64,000 nucleotides of DNA from Salinimicrobium sediminis. GTDB lineage: Bacteria > Bacteroidota > Bacteroidia > Flavobacteriales > Flavobacteriaceae. The notes under the pieces were generated by a model. That model was not told where the DNA came from. It ran no database searches and saw nothing but the letters and a program-made list of their open reading frames with translations. The stretch spans positions 744,001 through 808,000 of the forward strand of contig NZ_OCMF01000001.1 in the NCBI RefSeq assembly GCF_900215295.1. The letters are read 5' to 3'. This document shows positions 1-10,637 of this stretch, piece after piece. The position numbers and the translations under genes are program-made. The first letter of the stretch is position 1. Each line of letters opens with the position of its first letter.

Positions 1-287
1 ATTGCAGTTATGAGAATTTTGGAACCATTCTTCCTGATGGAATCCCACAACCAGTAACCTATAAAAGGTACGGCAATAAGCCTGAAAGTTGTGAGCAGTA
101 ATTTTCCATATTCCCCGGGAATTTGTGCTCCCCACGCCATGCCCTTATTTTCAACAAACAAGATCCTGAACCATTCAAAAACCCTTATCTCATCCCCCAA
201 CATAAAATTGGTCTTGATATAGAATTTTGAGACCTGATCTATGATCAGGATAACAACAATAATGGCAGAGGCTTGTTTTAAGGACAT
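1..287 (-). CDS. lspA: Lipoprotein signal peptidase II, partial (C-terminus beyond window)
   Basis: The first 95 codons of an inner-membrane aspartyl protease that removes the signal peptide from prolipoproteins after lipidation. Translation from ATG at 287 gives an N-terminal membrane helix ending in IIDQVSKFY, then FVENKGMAWG; both match conserved LspA blocks (the DQxSK region and the N-x-G-xA/W region). The second catalytic Asp lies outside the window. The gene follows ileS and dksA on the same strand, an arrangement familiar in Flavobacteriaceae, but a terminator at 953-990 and a -7 box at 308-315 suggest it also has its own transcript. The many lipoproteins in this window are its substrates. 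Confidence 0.93.
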   Translation of the reverse strand, partial: MSLKQASAIIVVILIIDQVSKFYIKTNFMLGDEIRVFEWFRILFVENKGMAWGAQIPGEYGKLLLTTFRLIAVPFIGYWLWDSIRKNGSKILITA

Positions 288-307
288 TTAGAATTTTTTG
301 AACGGGG

Positions 308-315
308 CAAAAATA
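308..315 (-). promoter_or_regulatory. Bacteroidota -7 box upstream of lspA
   Basis: On the minus strand the bases read TATTTTTG, an exact TAnnTTTG match. It lies 20 bases before the lspA ATG and between the preceding gene's stop and lspA. I see no clear -33 TTTG. Confidence 0.55.
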
Positions 316-321
316 CTAATA

Positions 322-942
322 TTATTTAGTTTCAGTAAGCTTTATATCCCCGTTGATGCTGGTTAATACCATTTTATGAATTCCATGGGAATTTTGGGGC
401 ACTTCAACCTGCCCATGACGGGAATTTGCTTCAGAAGTAAAATTACGGGCGCTGCCAAGAATATTTCCTTCGTAGGTGTTCACTACAGCCGCTCCTTCAA
501 AATCTTCAAAGTAACAGGAGCCTGTTTTCAACTGGATCAACACACTTTCATAAGAGCCTGTAAGAAAAACAGAAGCCACATTGGAATTTACCTCCACCAC
601 AAGATTTTCGGGGATCTCCAGTTCAACTTCCATGGAAAACACTTTATGTGCGCTCAGCTTATCATAGCCGCTTTGCAGGATCTCCCTAAACCTGGATTTC
701 AAAAACAGGGTTTGATTCCGCCTTTCCACATCAAGGTTAATATCATTATAGTATTCGCCTTCTGTATCTGTGACAATCCTTATCTCTGTACCCGGATGCG
801 TGCTGATCTTGATACTATAGATCTCATCACTGGAGAGCACGATCTTATCAAGATCTCCTGCCTCGATCACATGAGTGGTATGCTTCTGAGCTGCAGCAGT
901 AAAGCCCAGCAGTAGAATTAGTAGAGAAAAAAAGAATTTCAT
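322..942 (-). CDS. Secreted beta-rich protein, DUF4097/adhesin-like
   Basis: A 206-residue exported protein with a signal peptide (residues 1-18, cleavage after AAA-Q). The mature part is made of short alternating strands with repeated turns such as VEVNSNVASVFLTG, the pattern of DUF4097/head-GIN-type beta-helical proteins whose biochemical role is unknown. No catalytic motif, cysteine pair or membrane anchor is visible, so it is probably periplasmic. It lies between the dksA terminator and lspA. The fold call is by pattern only; the exact family is uncertain. Confidence 0.75.
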   Translation of the reverse strand: MKFFFSLLILLLGFTAAAQKHTTHVIEAGDLDKIVLSSDEIYSIKISTHPGTEIRIVTDTEGEYYNDINLDVERRNQTLFLKSRFREILQSGYDKLSAHKVFSMEVELEIPENLVVEVNSNVASVFLTGSYESVLIQLKTGSCYFEDFEGAAVVNTYEGNILGSARNFTSEANSRHGQVEVPQNSHGIHKMVLTSINGDIKLTETK

Positions 943-952
943 GTTTCTGTCA

Positions 953-990
953 AAACAAAAAACGCTCCAAACCGATGGCAGGAGCGTTTT
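953..990 (-). terminator. Rho-independent terminator after dksA-like gene
   Basis: Minus-strand stem AAAACGCTCC / GGAGCGTTTT with a 12-base loop, followed by a T-rich tract (TTTTGTTTT-like). It should end most ileS-dksA transcripts before the next gene. Confidence 0.85.
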
Positions 991-1007
991 ATAAGTATGT
1001 AGACTTG

Positions 1008-1391
1008 TTATCGCTGCATATTTTTTGCTTCAATGCTCAACGTAGCATGCGGTACCAGTTTAAGCCTTTCTTTGGCAATTAATTTCCCTGTTACCCTACA
1101 AATCCCATAAGTTTTGCTTTCAATACGCACAAGCGCATTTTTAAGATCACGAATAAATTTCTCCTGCCGAATAGCCAATTGAGAATTCGCCTCTTTACTC
1201 ATCGTCTCGCTGCCTTCTTCAAAGGCCTTGAACGTAGGTGAGGTATCATCTGTACCATTGTTTCCGTCATTCATGTAGGCGCTCTTGTAAAGTTCCAGCT
1301 GTTCCTTCGCCTTTTCGATTTTGGCAAGGATCAATGTCCTGAATTCCGCCAGCTCTGCGTCGCTGTAGCGTTCTTTTACTTCTGTTGACAT
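1008..1391 (-). CDS. TraR/DksA-family transcription factor lacking zinc ligands
   Basis: A 127-residue protein with an N-terminal helical coiled coil (about residues 10-90) and a C-terminal block resembling the DksA zinc finger. DksA binds the RNA polymerase secondary channel and modulates transcription with ppGpp. Of the four usual zinc-binding cysteines only C98 remains; the others correspond to T101, S119 and A122 (YGICRVTG and PHATLSIEAK). From memory this form is common in Bacteroidota, so it is a lineage trait rather than decay. The DxxDxA coiled-coil tip is not evident; the region around 46-52 is NGTDDTS. It begins five bases after ileS, so the two are co-transcribed. Confidence 0.88.
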   Translation of the reverse strand: MSTEVKERYSDAELAEFRTLILAKIEKAKEQLELYKSAYMNDGNNGTDDTSPTFKAFEEGSETMSKEANSQLAIRQEKFIRDLKNALVRIESKTYGICRVTGKLIAKERLKLVPHATLSIEAKNMQR

Positions 1392-1396
1392 AGTTC

Positions 1397-4300
1397 TTAA
1401 TGTTTTTTAATTAACAACCTTGTGGTCACTTCATCAAAAGAAACTTCCAGTCCGTTGTTCACTTCTTCTGCTAAGTCGAGATTTGCAGTGAGGGTTTCGG
1501 TTTTAATATATTCTATATTTTGTTCGACGGCCTCCTCGACAGTACCATCCTTTTGTAGGGTCACATCTATCTTATCGGTTACTTCAAATCCCGAATCCTT
1601 TCTAAAATTCTGAATTCTGTTCACCAATTCTCTTGCAATTCCTTCTCTCTTTAATTCTTCTGAAATAGTGATATCAAGAGCTACCGTAATATTTCCTGAA
1701 TTCGCTACCAGCCATCCTTCAATATCCTGCGAAGTGATCTCCACATCGCCTGATTCTAATGTAAGCAATTTCCCATTAACGTCAACTTCAATTTTCCCTT
1801 CCCTCTCAATTATTTGAATGTCTGCGGAAGTGAAACTGTTGATCTTCGCAGCAATAAGCTTCATATCCTTTCCAAAGCGGGGTCCAAGGACTTTGAAGTT
1901 AGGTTTTATCTGTTTAACCAGGATGCCTGAAGCATCATCTATTAGCTCCAGCTCCTTGACATTTACTTCAGATTTTATAAGATCGGCTACGGCCTTTATC
2001 TCCTTTTTTTGCTGCTCATCGAGCACGGGGATCATAATTCTCTGCAAAGGTTGTCTTACCTTGATCATCTCCTTTTTCCTTAGGGAAAGTACCAGGGAGG
2101 AAATAGTTTGTGCCTTCTGCATTTGCCGCTCCAGTTCCTTGTCAACAAACTTAGAGTCCGGTTTAGGGAAATAGGCTAAATGCACCGATTCAAATTCCTC
2201 TTTTTGAGTGGCAACATTAAGATCTTTATACAACCTGTCCATAAAGAAAGGTGCAACCGGAGCTCCTAATTTGGCTACTGTCTCCAGACAGGTATAAAGG
2301 GTTTGATAAGCCGAGATCTTGTCTGGGCCATATTCTCCCTTCCAGAATCTTCTTCGGCACAATCTCACATACCAGTTGCTCAAATTCTCCTGAACGAATT
2401 CTGAAATTGCCCGCGTTGCCTTAGTGGGCTCATAATCTGCATAGAATTTATCAACATTTTCTATGAGCGTATGTAATTCAGACAGGATCCACCTGTCAAT
2501 TTCAGGCCTTTCCTCAAGCGGCACATCGGCTTCAGCATAGCTAAAGTTGTCAATGTTTGCATATAACGAAAAGAATGAATAAGTGTTGTAAAGTGTTCCG
2601 AAGAATTTACGGCGCACTTCTGAAATACCTTCAATATCGAATTTCAAATTGTCCCAGGGGTTGGCATTGGAGATCATGTACCAGCGGGTAGCATCGGGAC
2701 CGAATGCCGCCAGGGTTTCAAAGGGATCTACGGCATTGCCAAGGCGTTTGGACATTTTCTGTCCGTTCTTGTCGAGTACAAGTCCGTTAGAAACTACGTT
2801 TTTGTATGCTACATCGTCAAAGGTCATGGTAGCTATGGCGTGAAGCGTATAGAACCATCCTCTGGTCTGGTCAACGCCCTCGGCTATGAAATCGGCTTTA
2901 CGCCAGGTTTTTTCTACCTTTTCGGCATTTTCGAAAGGATAATGCCACTGCGAATAAGGCATAGATCCCGAATCAAACCATACATCGATAAGATCGGCCT
3001 CACGCTTCATGGATTTTCCTGAAGCTGAAACCAAAACAATCTCATCAACCACATTTTTGTGCAGGTCTACCTTATCATAGTTCTCATCGCTGAAGTTCCC
3101 CGGCTGGAATTCTTCAAAAAGATCGGCTTTCATAAATCCTGCTTCCACAGATTTTTTCATTTCCTGCTTTAGTTCTTCAATGGAACCAATGATCTTTTCT
3201 TCTTTGCCGTCCTCACTTCTCCATATTGGCAGCGGAATTCCCCAATACCTGGATCTCGAAAGGTTCCAGTCATTTGCATTGGCCAGCCAGTTGCCAAATC
3301 TTCCTTCTCCTGTAGATTTAGGTTTCCAGTTGATCTGCTGGTTGAGCTCATACATACGATCTTTAACCTCGGTGATCTTGATGAACCAGGAATCCAGTGG
3401 ATAATATAAAATAGGCTTATCTGTTCTCCAGCAGTTAGGATAACTGTGAACATACTTTTCAACTTTAAAAGCCCTGTTCTCTTCTTTTAATTTGATGGCG
3501 AGTTCAACATCCACCGACTTTTCAGGGGCTTTACCATCATCATAATATTCATTCTTGACATATTTACCCCCGAACTCTCCCAGCTCAGGCCTGAATTTTC
3601 CCTGCAGGTCTACCAGCGGAACAAGATTGTCATTTTCATCTTTCACCAATAGCGGTGGAACTTCAGGAGTAGCCTGCCTGGCTACCATGGCATCATCTGC
3701 ACCAAAAGTAGGCGCCGTATGAACAATTCCGGTACCGTCTTCGGTGGTAACAAAATCCCCAAGAATAACTCTAAAGGCATTTTCGGGATGTTCATAAGGA
3801 AGAGCATAAGGCAGCAGCTGCTCGTATTTTACATTCTCCAGTTCCCTTCCGCGGAAAGACTTACCTATCAAAAATGGGATTTTTTTATCCCCTTCTTTGT
3901 AAGCTTGTAAAGCCTCTTCGGAATCCACTTTTTGGAACTTCTTATCGAATTGCTTTTCAGCAAGATCTTTGGCTACCACCACAGTGATAGGCTGGAAGGT
4001 ATATTGATTATAGGTCTGTACAGTAACATACTCGATCTTTGGCCCTACGGTCAAGGCAGTATTTGAAGGCAAGGTCCATGGAGTTGTTGTCCACGCAATA
4101 AAAAAGATCTCTCCTTCTATTGCTGAAAGAAAATCGGGAAGTGTTTCTTTCTTAGCCTTAAACATTGCCGTTACCGTAGTATCGGTCACGTCCTGATAAG
4201 TCCCCGGTTGATTCAGCTCGTGCGAACTTAATCCGGTTCCTGCTTTTGGAGAATAAGGCTGAATGGTATAACCTTTATAAATAAGACCTTTTTTATAGAT

Positions 4301-4804
4301 CTGGGAAAGCAGCCACCATACAGTTTCCATGTATTTAGACTTATAGGTGATGTAGGGATCATCCATATCCACCCAGTAACCCATTTTTTCGGTAAGGTCA
4401 TTCCACACATCTGTGTAACGCATTACCGCATTTTTACAGGCCTCGTTATATTCCTCTACACTAATTTTCTTACCGATGTCCTCCTTGGTAATTCCAAGTT
4501 CCTTTTCAACACCCAGTTCAATTGGCAATCCATGGGTGTCCCAGCCAGCCTTTCGTTTGACCTGGAATCCCTTTTGAGTTTGATAGCGGCAAAAAATATC
4601 CTTAATGGCACGTGCCATTACGTGATGAATTCCCGGAAGTCCGTTTGCGGATGGCGGACCTTCAAAAAAGATGAATGGCTCCTTACCTTCCCGCGAACTA
4701 ACGCTTTTTTCAAAAACATCATTTTCCTTCCAATACTGCAGAATTTCTTCTGCCACTTTTGGCAGGTCAAGTCCTTTATATTCAGGGAACTTTGCGCTCA
4801 TCAT
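1397..4804 (-). CDS. ileS: Isoleucyl-tRNA synthetase
   Basis: A cytoplasmic class I aminoacyl-tRNA synthetase that charges tRNA-Ile. The 1135 residues include the HIGH-like signature GIHH at residues 58-61 in PPSANGLPGIHH, a long CP1 editing domain, and KMSKR at about 683-687, followed by the anticodon-binding region. Length is typical of the longer Bacteroidota/eukaryote-like form; the C-terminal zinc finger of E. coli IleS is absent. Two ATG codons open the gene, so the start is 4804 or 4801. It is the first gene of an ileS-dksA unit. Confidence 0.98.
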   Translation of the reverse strand: MMSAKFPEYKGLDLPKVAEEILQYWKENDVFEKSVSSREGKEPFIFFEGPPSANGLPGIHHVMARAIKDIFCRYQTQKGFQVKRKAGWDTHGLPIELGVEKELGITKEDIGKKISVEEYNEACKNAVMRYTDVWNDLTEKMGYWVDMDDPYITYKSKYMETVWWLLSQIYKKGLIYKGYTIQPYSPKAGTGLSSHELNQPGTYQDVTDTTVTAMFKAKKETLPDFLSAIEGEIFFIAWTTTPWTLPSNTALTVGPKIEYVTVQTYNQYTFQPITVVVAKDLAEKQFDKKFQKVDSEEALQAYKEGDKKIPFLIGKSFRGRELENVKYEQLLPYALPYEHPENAFRVILGDFVTTEDGTGIVHTAPTFGADDAMVARQATPEVPPLLVKDENDNLVPLVDLQGKFRPELGEFGGKYVKNEYYDDGKAPEKSVDVELAIKLKEENRAFKVEKYVHSYPNCWRTDKPILYYPLDSWFIKITEVKDRMYELNQQINWKPKSTGEGRFGNWLANANDWNLSRSRYWGIPLPIWRSEDGKEEKIIGSIEELKQEMKKSVEAGFMKADLFEEFQPGNFSDENYDKVDLHKNVVDEIVLVSASGKSMKREADLIDVWFDSGSMPYSQWHYPFENAEKVEKTWRKADFIAEGVDQTRGWFYTLHAIATMTFDDVAYKNVVSNGLVLDKNGQKMSKRLGNAVDPFETLAAFGPDATRWYMISNANPWDNLKFDIEGISEVRRKFFGTLYNTYSFFSLYANIDNFSYAEADVPLEERPEIDRWILSELHTLIENVDKFYADYEPTKATRAISEFVQENLSNWYVRLCRRRFWKGEYGPDKISAYQTLYTCLETVAKLGAPVAPFFMDRLYKDLNVATQKEEFESVHLAYFPKPDSKFVDKELERQMQKAQTISSLVLSLRKKEMIKVRQPLQRIMIPVLDEQQKKEIKAVADLIKSEVNVKELELIDDASGILVKQIKPNFKVLGPRFGKDMKLIAAKINSFTSADIQIIEREGKIEVDVNGKLLTLESGDVEITSQDIEGWLVANSGNITVALDITISEELKREGIARELVNRIQNFRKDSGFEVTDKIDVTLQKDGTVEEAVEQNIEYIKTETLTANLDLAEEVNNGLEVSFDEVTTRLLIKKH

Positions 4805-4928
4805 TCGGGTCTTTCAAATAGTTGCGCGAAAATAACGAATTTTAATAAATTGAAAGGTTTAAAAAGGGAAAACCTGAAATCACCCTGATTTTTATCATTT
4901 CTAACCGGGTTATTTTCTGAAGCTTAGC

Positions 4929-7331
4929 CTAAAAGGAGTACTGCACCGCCAGGATAAGGTTACGGCCTGCAGCAGCAATCCCCGAAGAATAGGTGCGATA
5001 GCGTTGATCGGTAATATTTTCTAAAGTGGCAGTGAGCAACACCATTTTTGCCAACTGGTATTGTGAGCTAAAGTTAAGTGTATACCACTCGGGAGCATAG
5101 GGATCGCCATTTTCATTGATTGCGTACAGGTAGTCTTTATCTCTTTCTGAAGGCGCCAGTTCTTCTGCACTGATCTCCCCATTATACTCTGCAAAAAGAT
5201 CAAATCTCAAATCCTTACTTTCCCATACCAGGTGGGCGTTCCCAAAGAAAGGCGCGGCATGCCGCAAGGCTGCAGTTGTACCGTCATCCTGCTCCTCTTT
5301 GCCTTCTGTAAGACTCACCTGCGAAGTCAGTTTTAACCTGTTTGAAAATCTGATTTTTGCCCCGGCTTCAAATCCATAGACGTATGCTTTTGCTGAGTTC
5401 TGAATCGCCTGCACCCGGCTTGGCTCCCCGTGATAATCTATCGTTGTTTCTCCATTTAGGTTGAAATCCCTACGCACGAGGGCATCCTGAAGCAGCGTGT
5501 AATAACCGGCAAGATCAAACTGCACCACACGATCAAAATTTAGTTTTAAACCAAGCTCGGCGTTGTATGCCTTTTCCGGTTCCAGATTTGGATTGGGAAC
5601 AACCACCAGGCCGGGGGCTGAGTCAAAGATCTTCCCCACATCATCGATATTCGGTGCCCTAAATGCTGTGGAAAGGTTGAGCTGCCATCCTAAAATGTCA
5701 TTTTGGAGCCAGGTTAATCCCGCGCTTCCGGTGAGAGCTCCCGTTTTTAAATCGGCGTCCAAAAATGGGAAATCATAGATGCTTTCGTCAAAAGAAGCCT
5801 TCAGCAGAATAAAATTATATCTCGCCCCGGTTTGCAGCGTCAGCTCCGGATTTAGTTCCCATTGTAGATTTCCATAGGCAGCAAGTGATTGCCATGTGGC
5901 ATCATCGGGATACCTTGAGGTGCCGGGAAAGACATTTCCGGTTAGGATATTGGTCTCCTTACCCATAGAATTTACCCGGTTAAAAACATATTCTCCCCCA
6001 TAATATAATTTGGTGCGGATAAAATCCTTTTCGAAGTCCAGATTAACTGAATAGGCGTCCACCTGTTCTTTGGTGTGATAAAGAATCTCATCCCCAAAAT
6101 TCCGATCATTGCGGCTTTCCTCAAAAAACTGATAAGCCGCGGTAAGTTTGGATTCATTATAGAATTTTCCATTCCCCACCTTGTTGAGCTGAAAATTGGT
6201 TTGTAGCCATTCCTGTGGCCCGTAATACCATTCTGCAGCTCTTAGATTGCCATTTTTTTTCCTGTAAAGCCTGTCATATCTTGGAAAATCTGAAGTAGTT
6301 GAATAGATGATCCCAAGCGAAAAATCATATTCCTCAGTAGGCTTAAAGCGAATCTTTTGAAGTAGGTTGAGTTGTTCGTACCCCGTTGGTTTCTGCACTT
6401 TAGGATCTTCATTTTCCACTATGAGATCCTGCCCGTCCCTTCTCACCGCATATTCCGGTCGCAAATATTCAGAAGGGCCATGACTGCCCATTTGCATATC
6501 TCCAAAATCTGAGAATGTCACCCCGGAGAGAAATGCCCATTTTTTATTGCCGTAAGTCAGGCTCAAGTGTCCGGTCTTTTCTTCGTTGGCTGTGGCGTAG
6601 CGGGTATAGGCCTTTCCTGAAAAATTTCCGCCTTTGGCTACAGAAAACGCCGGAGTAAGGGTGTAAAAGTTCATCACCCCACCTATGGCATCACTTCCAA
6701 AAGTAATAGCACCCGGCCCTAATACCACTTCGGTTCTTTCTATTGTAAGGGGATCAATTGAAATAACATTTTGGAGATTCCCACCCCGAAAAATTGCCGT
6801 ATTCATTCGCACCCCATCCACAGTGATCAACAGCCGGTTCGTAGAGAAACCCCGAATCATGGGACTGCCGCCACCCATCTGACTCTTCTGAACAAATACC
6901 TGCCCGGTGCTTTCCAACAGGTCCGCAGCAGTTTGAGGGCTGGATGCCAGGATCTCTTTTTGATTGATGCTTACCACCTTTTGGGGAACTTTTCTCCTGT
7001 TCTGTTCAAAACGGGAGACTGAAAGCACTACTTCCGTGAGTTCATTCCTGGAAGGCTCTAGGAATACTTTGTTTTGCTGTTGCAGGATCAGCCTTTTGGT
7101 GGCATGAAATTCTGTGTGGGAAACATGCCTGAAAAAGATGATCTCCCCGGCAGAAAACTGCGAGAGATCGGCTTCCCCGTCAAATCCGGTGAATAGATGT
7201 TTAGATTTATCTTTATTAAAAACAGCCACATTAAAAATGGGCTGTTTGGTCTCTTTATCAAGCACAACGATCTTCTGGGCAGAGGAATAAGAAAAGACAA
7301 GGAGCAAGGCTAGGCTTGTAAAAAGTCGCAT
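4929..7331 (-). CDS. TonB-dependent outer-membrane receptor, haem/haemoglobin-receptor-like
   Basis: An 800-residue outer-membrane transporter driven by TonB-ExbBD. After a signal peptide (1-18) comes a carboxypeptidase-regulatory-like domain (about 19-95), a plug domain (about 110-225) with GSPMIRGFSTNRLLITVDG and GPGAITFGSDAIGG, and a 22-strand barrel ending in the aromatic residue of AVQYSF. The plug sequence resembles haemoglobin/haem receptors, but no substrate can be assigned. Its ATG overlaps the recO stop by one base (TAATG), so translation is coupled to a DNA-repair gene. No SusD partner is present. Confidence 0.93.
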   Translation of the reverse strand: MRLFTSLALLLVFSYSSAQKIVVLDKETKQPIFNVAVFNKDKSKHLFTGFDGEADLSQFSAGEIIFFRHVSHTEFHATKRLILQQQNKVFLEPSRNELTEVVLSVSRFEQNRRKVPQKVVSINQKEILASSPQTAADLLESTGQVFVQKSQMGGGSPMIRGFSTNRLLITVDGVRMNTAIFRGGNLQNVISIDPLTIERTEVVLGPGAITFGSDAIGGVMNFYTLTPAFSVAKGGNFSGKAYTRYATANEEKTGHLSLTYGNKKWAFLSGVTFSDFGDMQMGSHGPSEYLRPEYAVRRDGQDLIVENEDPKVQKPTGYEQLNLLQKIRFKPTEEYDFSLGIIYSTTSDFPRYDRLYRKKNGNLRAAEWYYGPQEWLQTNFQLNKVGNGKFYNESKLTAAYQFFEESRNDRNFGDEILYHTKEQVDAYSVNLDFEKDFIRTKLYYGGEYVFNRVNSMGKETNILTGNVFPGTSRYPDDATWQSLAAYGNLQWELNPELTLQTGARYNFILLKASFDESIYDFPFLDADLKTGALTGSAGLTWLQNDILGWQLNLSTAFRAPNIDDVGKIFDSAPGLVVVPNPNLEPEKAYNAELGLKLNFDRVVQFDLAGYYTLLQDALVRRDFNLNGETTIDYHGEPSRVQAIQNSAKAYVYGFEAGAKIRFSNRLKLTSQVSLTEGKEEQDDGTTAALRHAAPFFGNAHLVWESKDLRFDLFAEYNGEISAEELAPSERDKDYLYAINENGDPYAPEWYTLNFSSQYQLAKMVLLTATLENITDQRYRTYSSGIAAAGRNLILAVQYSF

Positions 7332-8050
7332 TAACTGTAAATTTCATTTAGGACCGTTAAAGACTTTGGCTTATGAAAGCCCTGCAAATGGATCTCGTAA
7401 TATCTCAACAGCATCAACAAAAAGCCAGAACGGCCGGCCTGGTTTAATTTTAATGCAGAAAGTTCATCAAAGTCTGTGCCCAACAGGCGCTGCAAAAGGC
7501 TTACATTCTCATCATTAATACAGTCGGGATTCGTTTCTACTTCCTGGAATGTACCCTCCACTAAATTAAAAACCGGTACATCTTTCTGGTAATCATCAGG
7601 ATAAAATCCTAAATAGCGGGTGAGCTTTACCAAAAACAACAAATGAAAATTAACAGTTTTCTCATGCGAATCGAACCAGTCCAGGCTTTCTTCAAGAAAA
7701 TCATACAAGGCGATATTTGCTTCTTCTTCCCTGACAGAATTCCGAAGCACCTCGGCAAGGAACATCACCACCGTAGATTTGATCACATTAGTGTGAAGGC
7801 TTTGGTAAGGGCTATGGATCTTTGCTTCTTTAATGTATTCCAGGGTGCCTTTGTCTTTATGACTCGCCACCAGTTCCAGTTGGGTTAAAGGCTGAAACAG
7901 GGATGCCTTCAGCTTTCCTTTTTTGGATTTGAGCACTCCCCGAAGCAGATAGGTCTTTAAGCCCGCTCTTTCAGTAAAGCATTTCACGATCAAATCGGCT
8001 TCTGCGTATTTGAGGGCGCTAAAAACAATTCCTTTGGTGGTGATCAACAT
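7331..8050 (-). CDS. recO: DNA repair protein RecO
   Basis: RecO helps load RecA onto SSB-coated single-stranded DNA in the RecFOR gap-repair pathway. The 239-residue protein has an N-terminal OB-fold (LITTKGIVFSALKYAEADLIVKCFT region, residues 2-26) and a helical C-terminal part. An open frame continues 16 codons upstream to 8098, but ATG at 8050 aligns with the usual RecO N-terminus and gives the usual length. The stop overlaps the start of the TonB-dependent receptor by one base. Confidence 0.93.
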   Translation of the reverse strand: MLITTKGIVFSALKYAEADLIVKCFTERAGLKTYLLRGVLKSKKGKLKASLFQPLTQLELVASHKDKGTLEYIKEAKIHSPYQSLHTNVIKSTVVMFLAEVLRNSVREEEANIALYDFLEESLDWFDSHEKTVNFHLLFLVKLTRYLGFYPDDYQKDVPVFNLVEGTFQEVETNPDCINDENVSLLQRLLGTDFDELSALKLNQAGRSGFLLMLLRYYEIHLQGFHKPKSLTVLNEIYS

Positions 8051-8180
8051 GAATACCGGTGTAATTTTAGCTTCAGAAGCATTAGGATTTAATAACAAGG
8101 ATCTTCAGCAGTAAAAACTTAAGAAACAATACCTCTCAAAAATGGCATTTTTAGCAGGTATTATTCCGAAGCAATAAATG

Positions 8181-8217
8181 TAAGTCAAAAAAAGAAAAAG
8201 CCGCAAAACTGCGGCTT
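8181..8217 (-). terminator. Rho-independent terminator after gdhA
   Basis: Minus-strand stem AAGCCGC / GCGGCTT with loop AGTTTT, followed by TTTTCTTTTTTT. It sits 25 bases downstream of the gdhA stop. Confidence 0.93.
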
Positions 8218-8241
8218 CTTCAAAATTATATTCAGGAATAG

Positions 8242-9696
<1,455 letters not shown>

Positions 9697-9744
9697 TCAT
9701 TTTATGAAAGGCCCGTAATTCCCCTAATCTTTAGGATGTTTTTA

Positions 9745-9752
9745 TATATTTG
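9745..9752 (+). promoter_or_regulatory. -7 box for the outer-membrane barrel gene
   Basis: TATATTTG on the plus strand, 20 bases before the ATG at 9773, exact to TAnnTTTG. No TTTG is seen at the expected -33 position. Confidence 0.6.
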
Positions 9753-9772
9753 CTTAGACGCGAGTTTCTAAT

Positions 9773-10549
9773 ATGGCCCACATTTTCAAATTATTGCTGC
9801 CCCTTTGCCTGCTGTTTTTCATGGGGAAGGGCACCGCATTTTCACAAGTGGGAATGGTTGGCCAGGAGATAGGCATAGTGGCAGGTCCAGTAGCTTATTT
9901 CACGGATTACGGATTACGTTGGAATGCCGAAACCAACTCTTCAAATGTTGGTACAGGTGTCGGACTTGTCTACTACCTCAACTTTGCCTATAAGGCAGAT
10001 TGTAATTGCTATGCCCGCTACACCTATTTTAACGATCATTTTAGAATTAGAGCAGAAATTGATTATCACGAGGGAGATCTGAATCATTTTGGGGAAATAG
10101 CCAAACGAAATTCTGAGGGCGGGAGGCAGTTAAGGGGTATGATTGGAGAAGTCAATGTCTTTGAAATTGGAGCTCACCTCGAATATTATCCTTTAAGCAT
10201 TCGCGACTATACCGCCTTTGCCTATCCTATTTCTCCCTATATAAGCCTTGGTTTCACCTATGTGGGTTACGATCCTAACACCTATTCCACCCTGGGTCCT
10301 TTAGAGGATAATATTTTCCCCACCTTTAAAGGATACGTCCAACAGGAATCGGGTTCAACCTGGGGAGTGGTCGCAGGTGCAGGGATGCGGTATAAATTAT
10401 CTGCTTCCAGTGATCTGGTGACGAACCTGCAGTGGAGATACTACAACACCGACTGGATTGACGGATTGGATCATGATAACCCCCAGAACAAATTTGATGA
10501 TATGATGTTCTGGCTGAATTTTGGATATATCTATTATCTGAATTTCTAG
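9773..10549 (+). CDS. Outer-membrane beta-barrel protein of a Flavobacteriia family
   Basis: A 258-residue protein with a signal peptide (about 1-25, ending TAFSQ) and aromatic-rich alternating strands ending in GYIYYLNF, typical of a small outer-membrane barrel. It resembles proteins annotated THC0290_0291 in Flavobacteriia, from memory only. A CNC motif at about residues 77-79 is the only cysteine feature. Function is unknown. It is transcribed alone, divergently from gdhA. Confidence 0.82.
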   Translation: MAHIFKLLLPLCLLFFMGKGTAFSQVGMVGQEIGIVAGPVAYFTDYGLRWNAETNSSNVGTGVGLVYYLNFAYKADCNCYARYTYFNDHFRIRAEIDYHEGDLNHFGEIAKRNSEGGRQLRGMIGEVNVFEIGAHLEYYPLSIRDYTAFAYPISPYISLGFTYVGYDPNTYSTLGPLEDNIFPTFKGYVQQESGSTWGVVAGAGMRYKLSASSDLVTNLQWRYYNTDWIDGLDHDNPQNKFDDMMFWLNFGYIYYLNF

Positions 10550-10588
10550 TAAAATCAATAGCCTTAGTCGGTAGCGAAAATGACAAAA

Positions 10589-10610
10589 GCTTCAGAATTC
10601 CTTCCGAAGC
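10589..10610 (-). terminator. Weak terminator after the cystathionine-lyase-type gene
   Basis: Hairpin GCTTCAGAA / TTCCGAAGC (one mismatch) with a four-base loop. On the minus strand it is followed by TTTTGTCATTTT, so termination is plausible but not strong. Confidence 0.45.
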
Positions 10611-10637
10611 CTCTCTAAAAATAGCATTTTAGACAAT

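Noticed and set aside
376-915. A 179-codon plus-strand frame opposite the adhesin-like gene
   Set aside because: The minus-strand frame has a clean signal peptide and beta-strand pattern; the plus frame has high Cys, His and Phe with no recognised segment.
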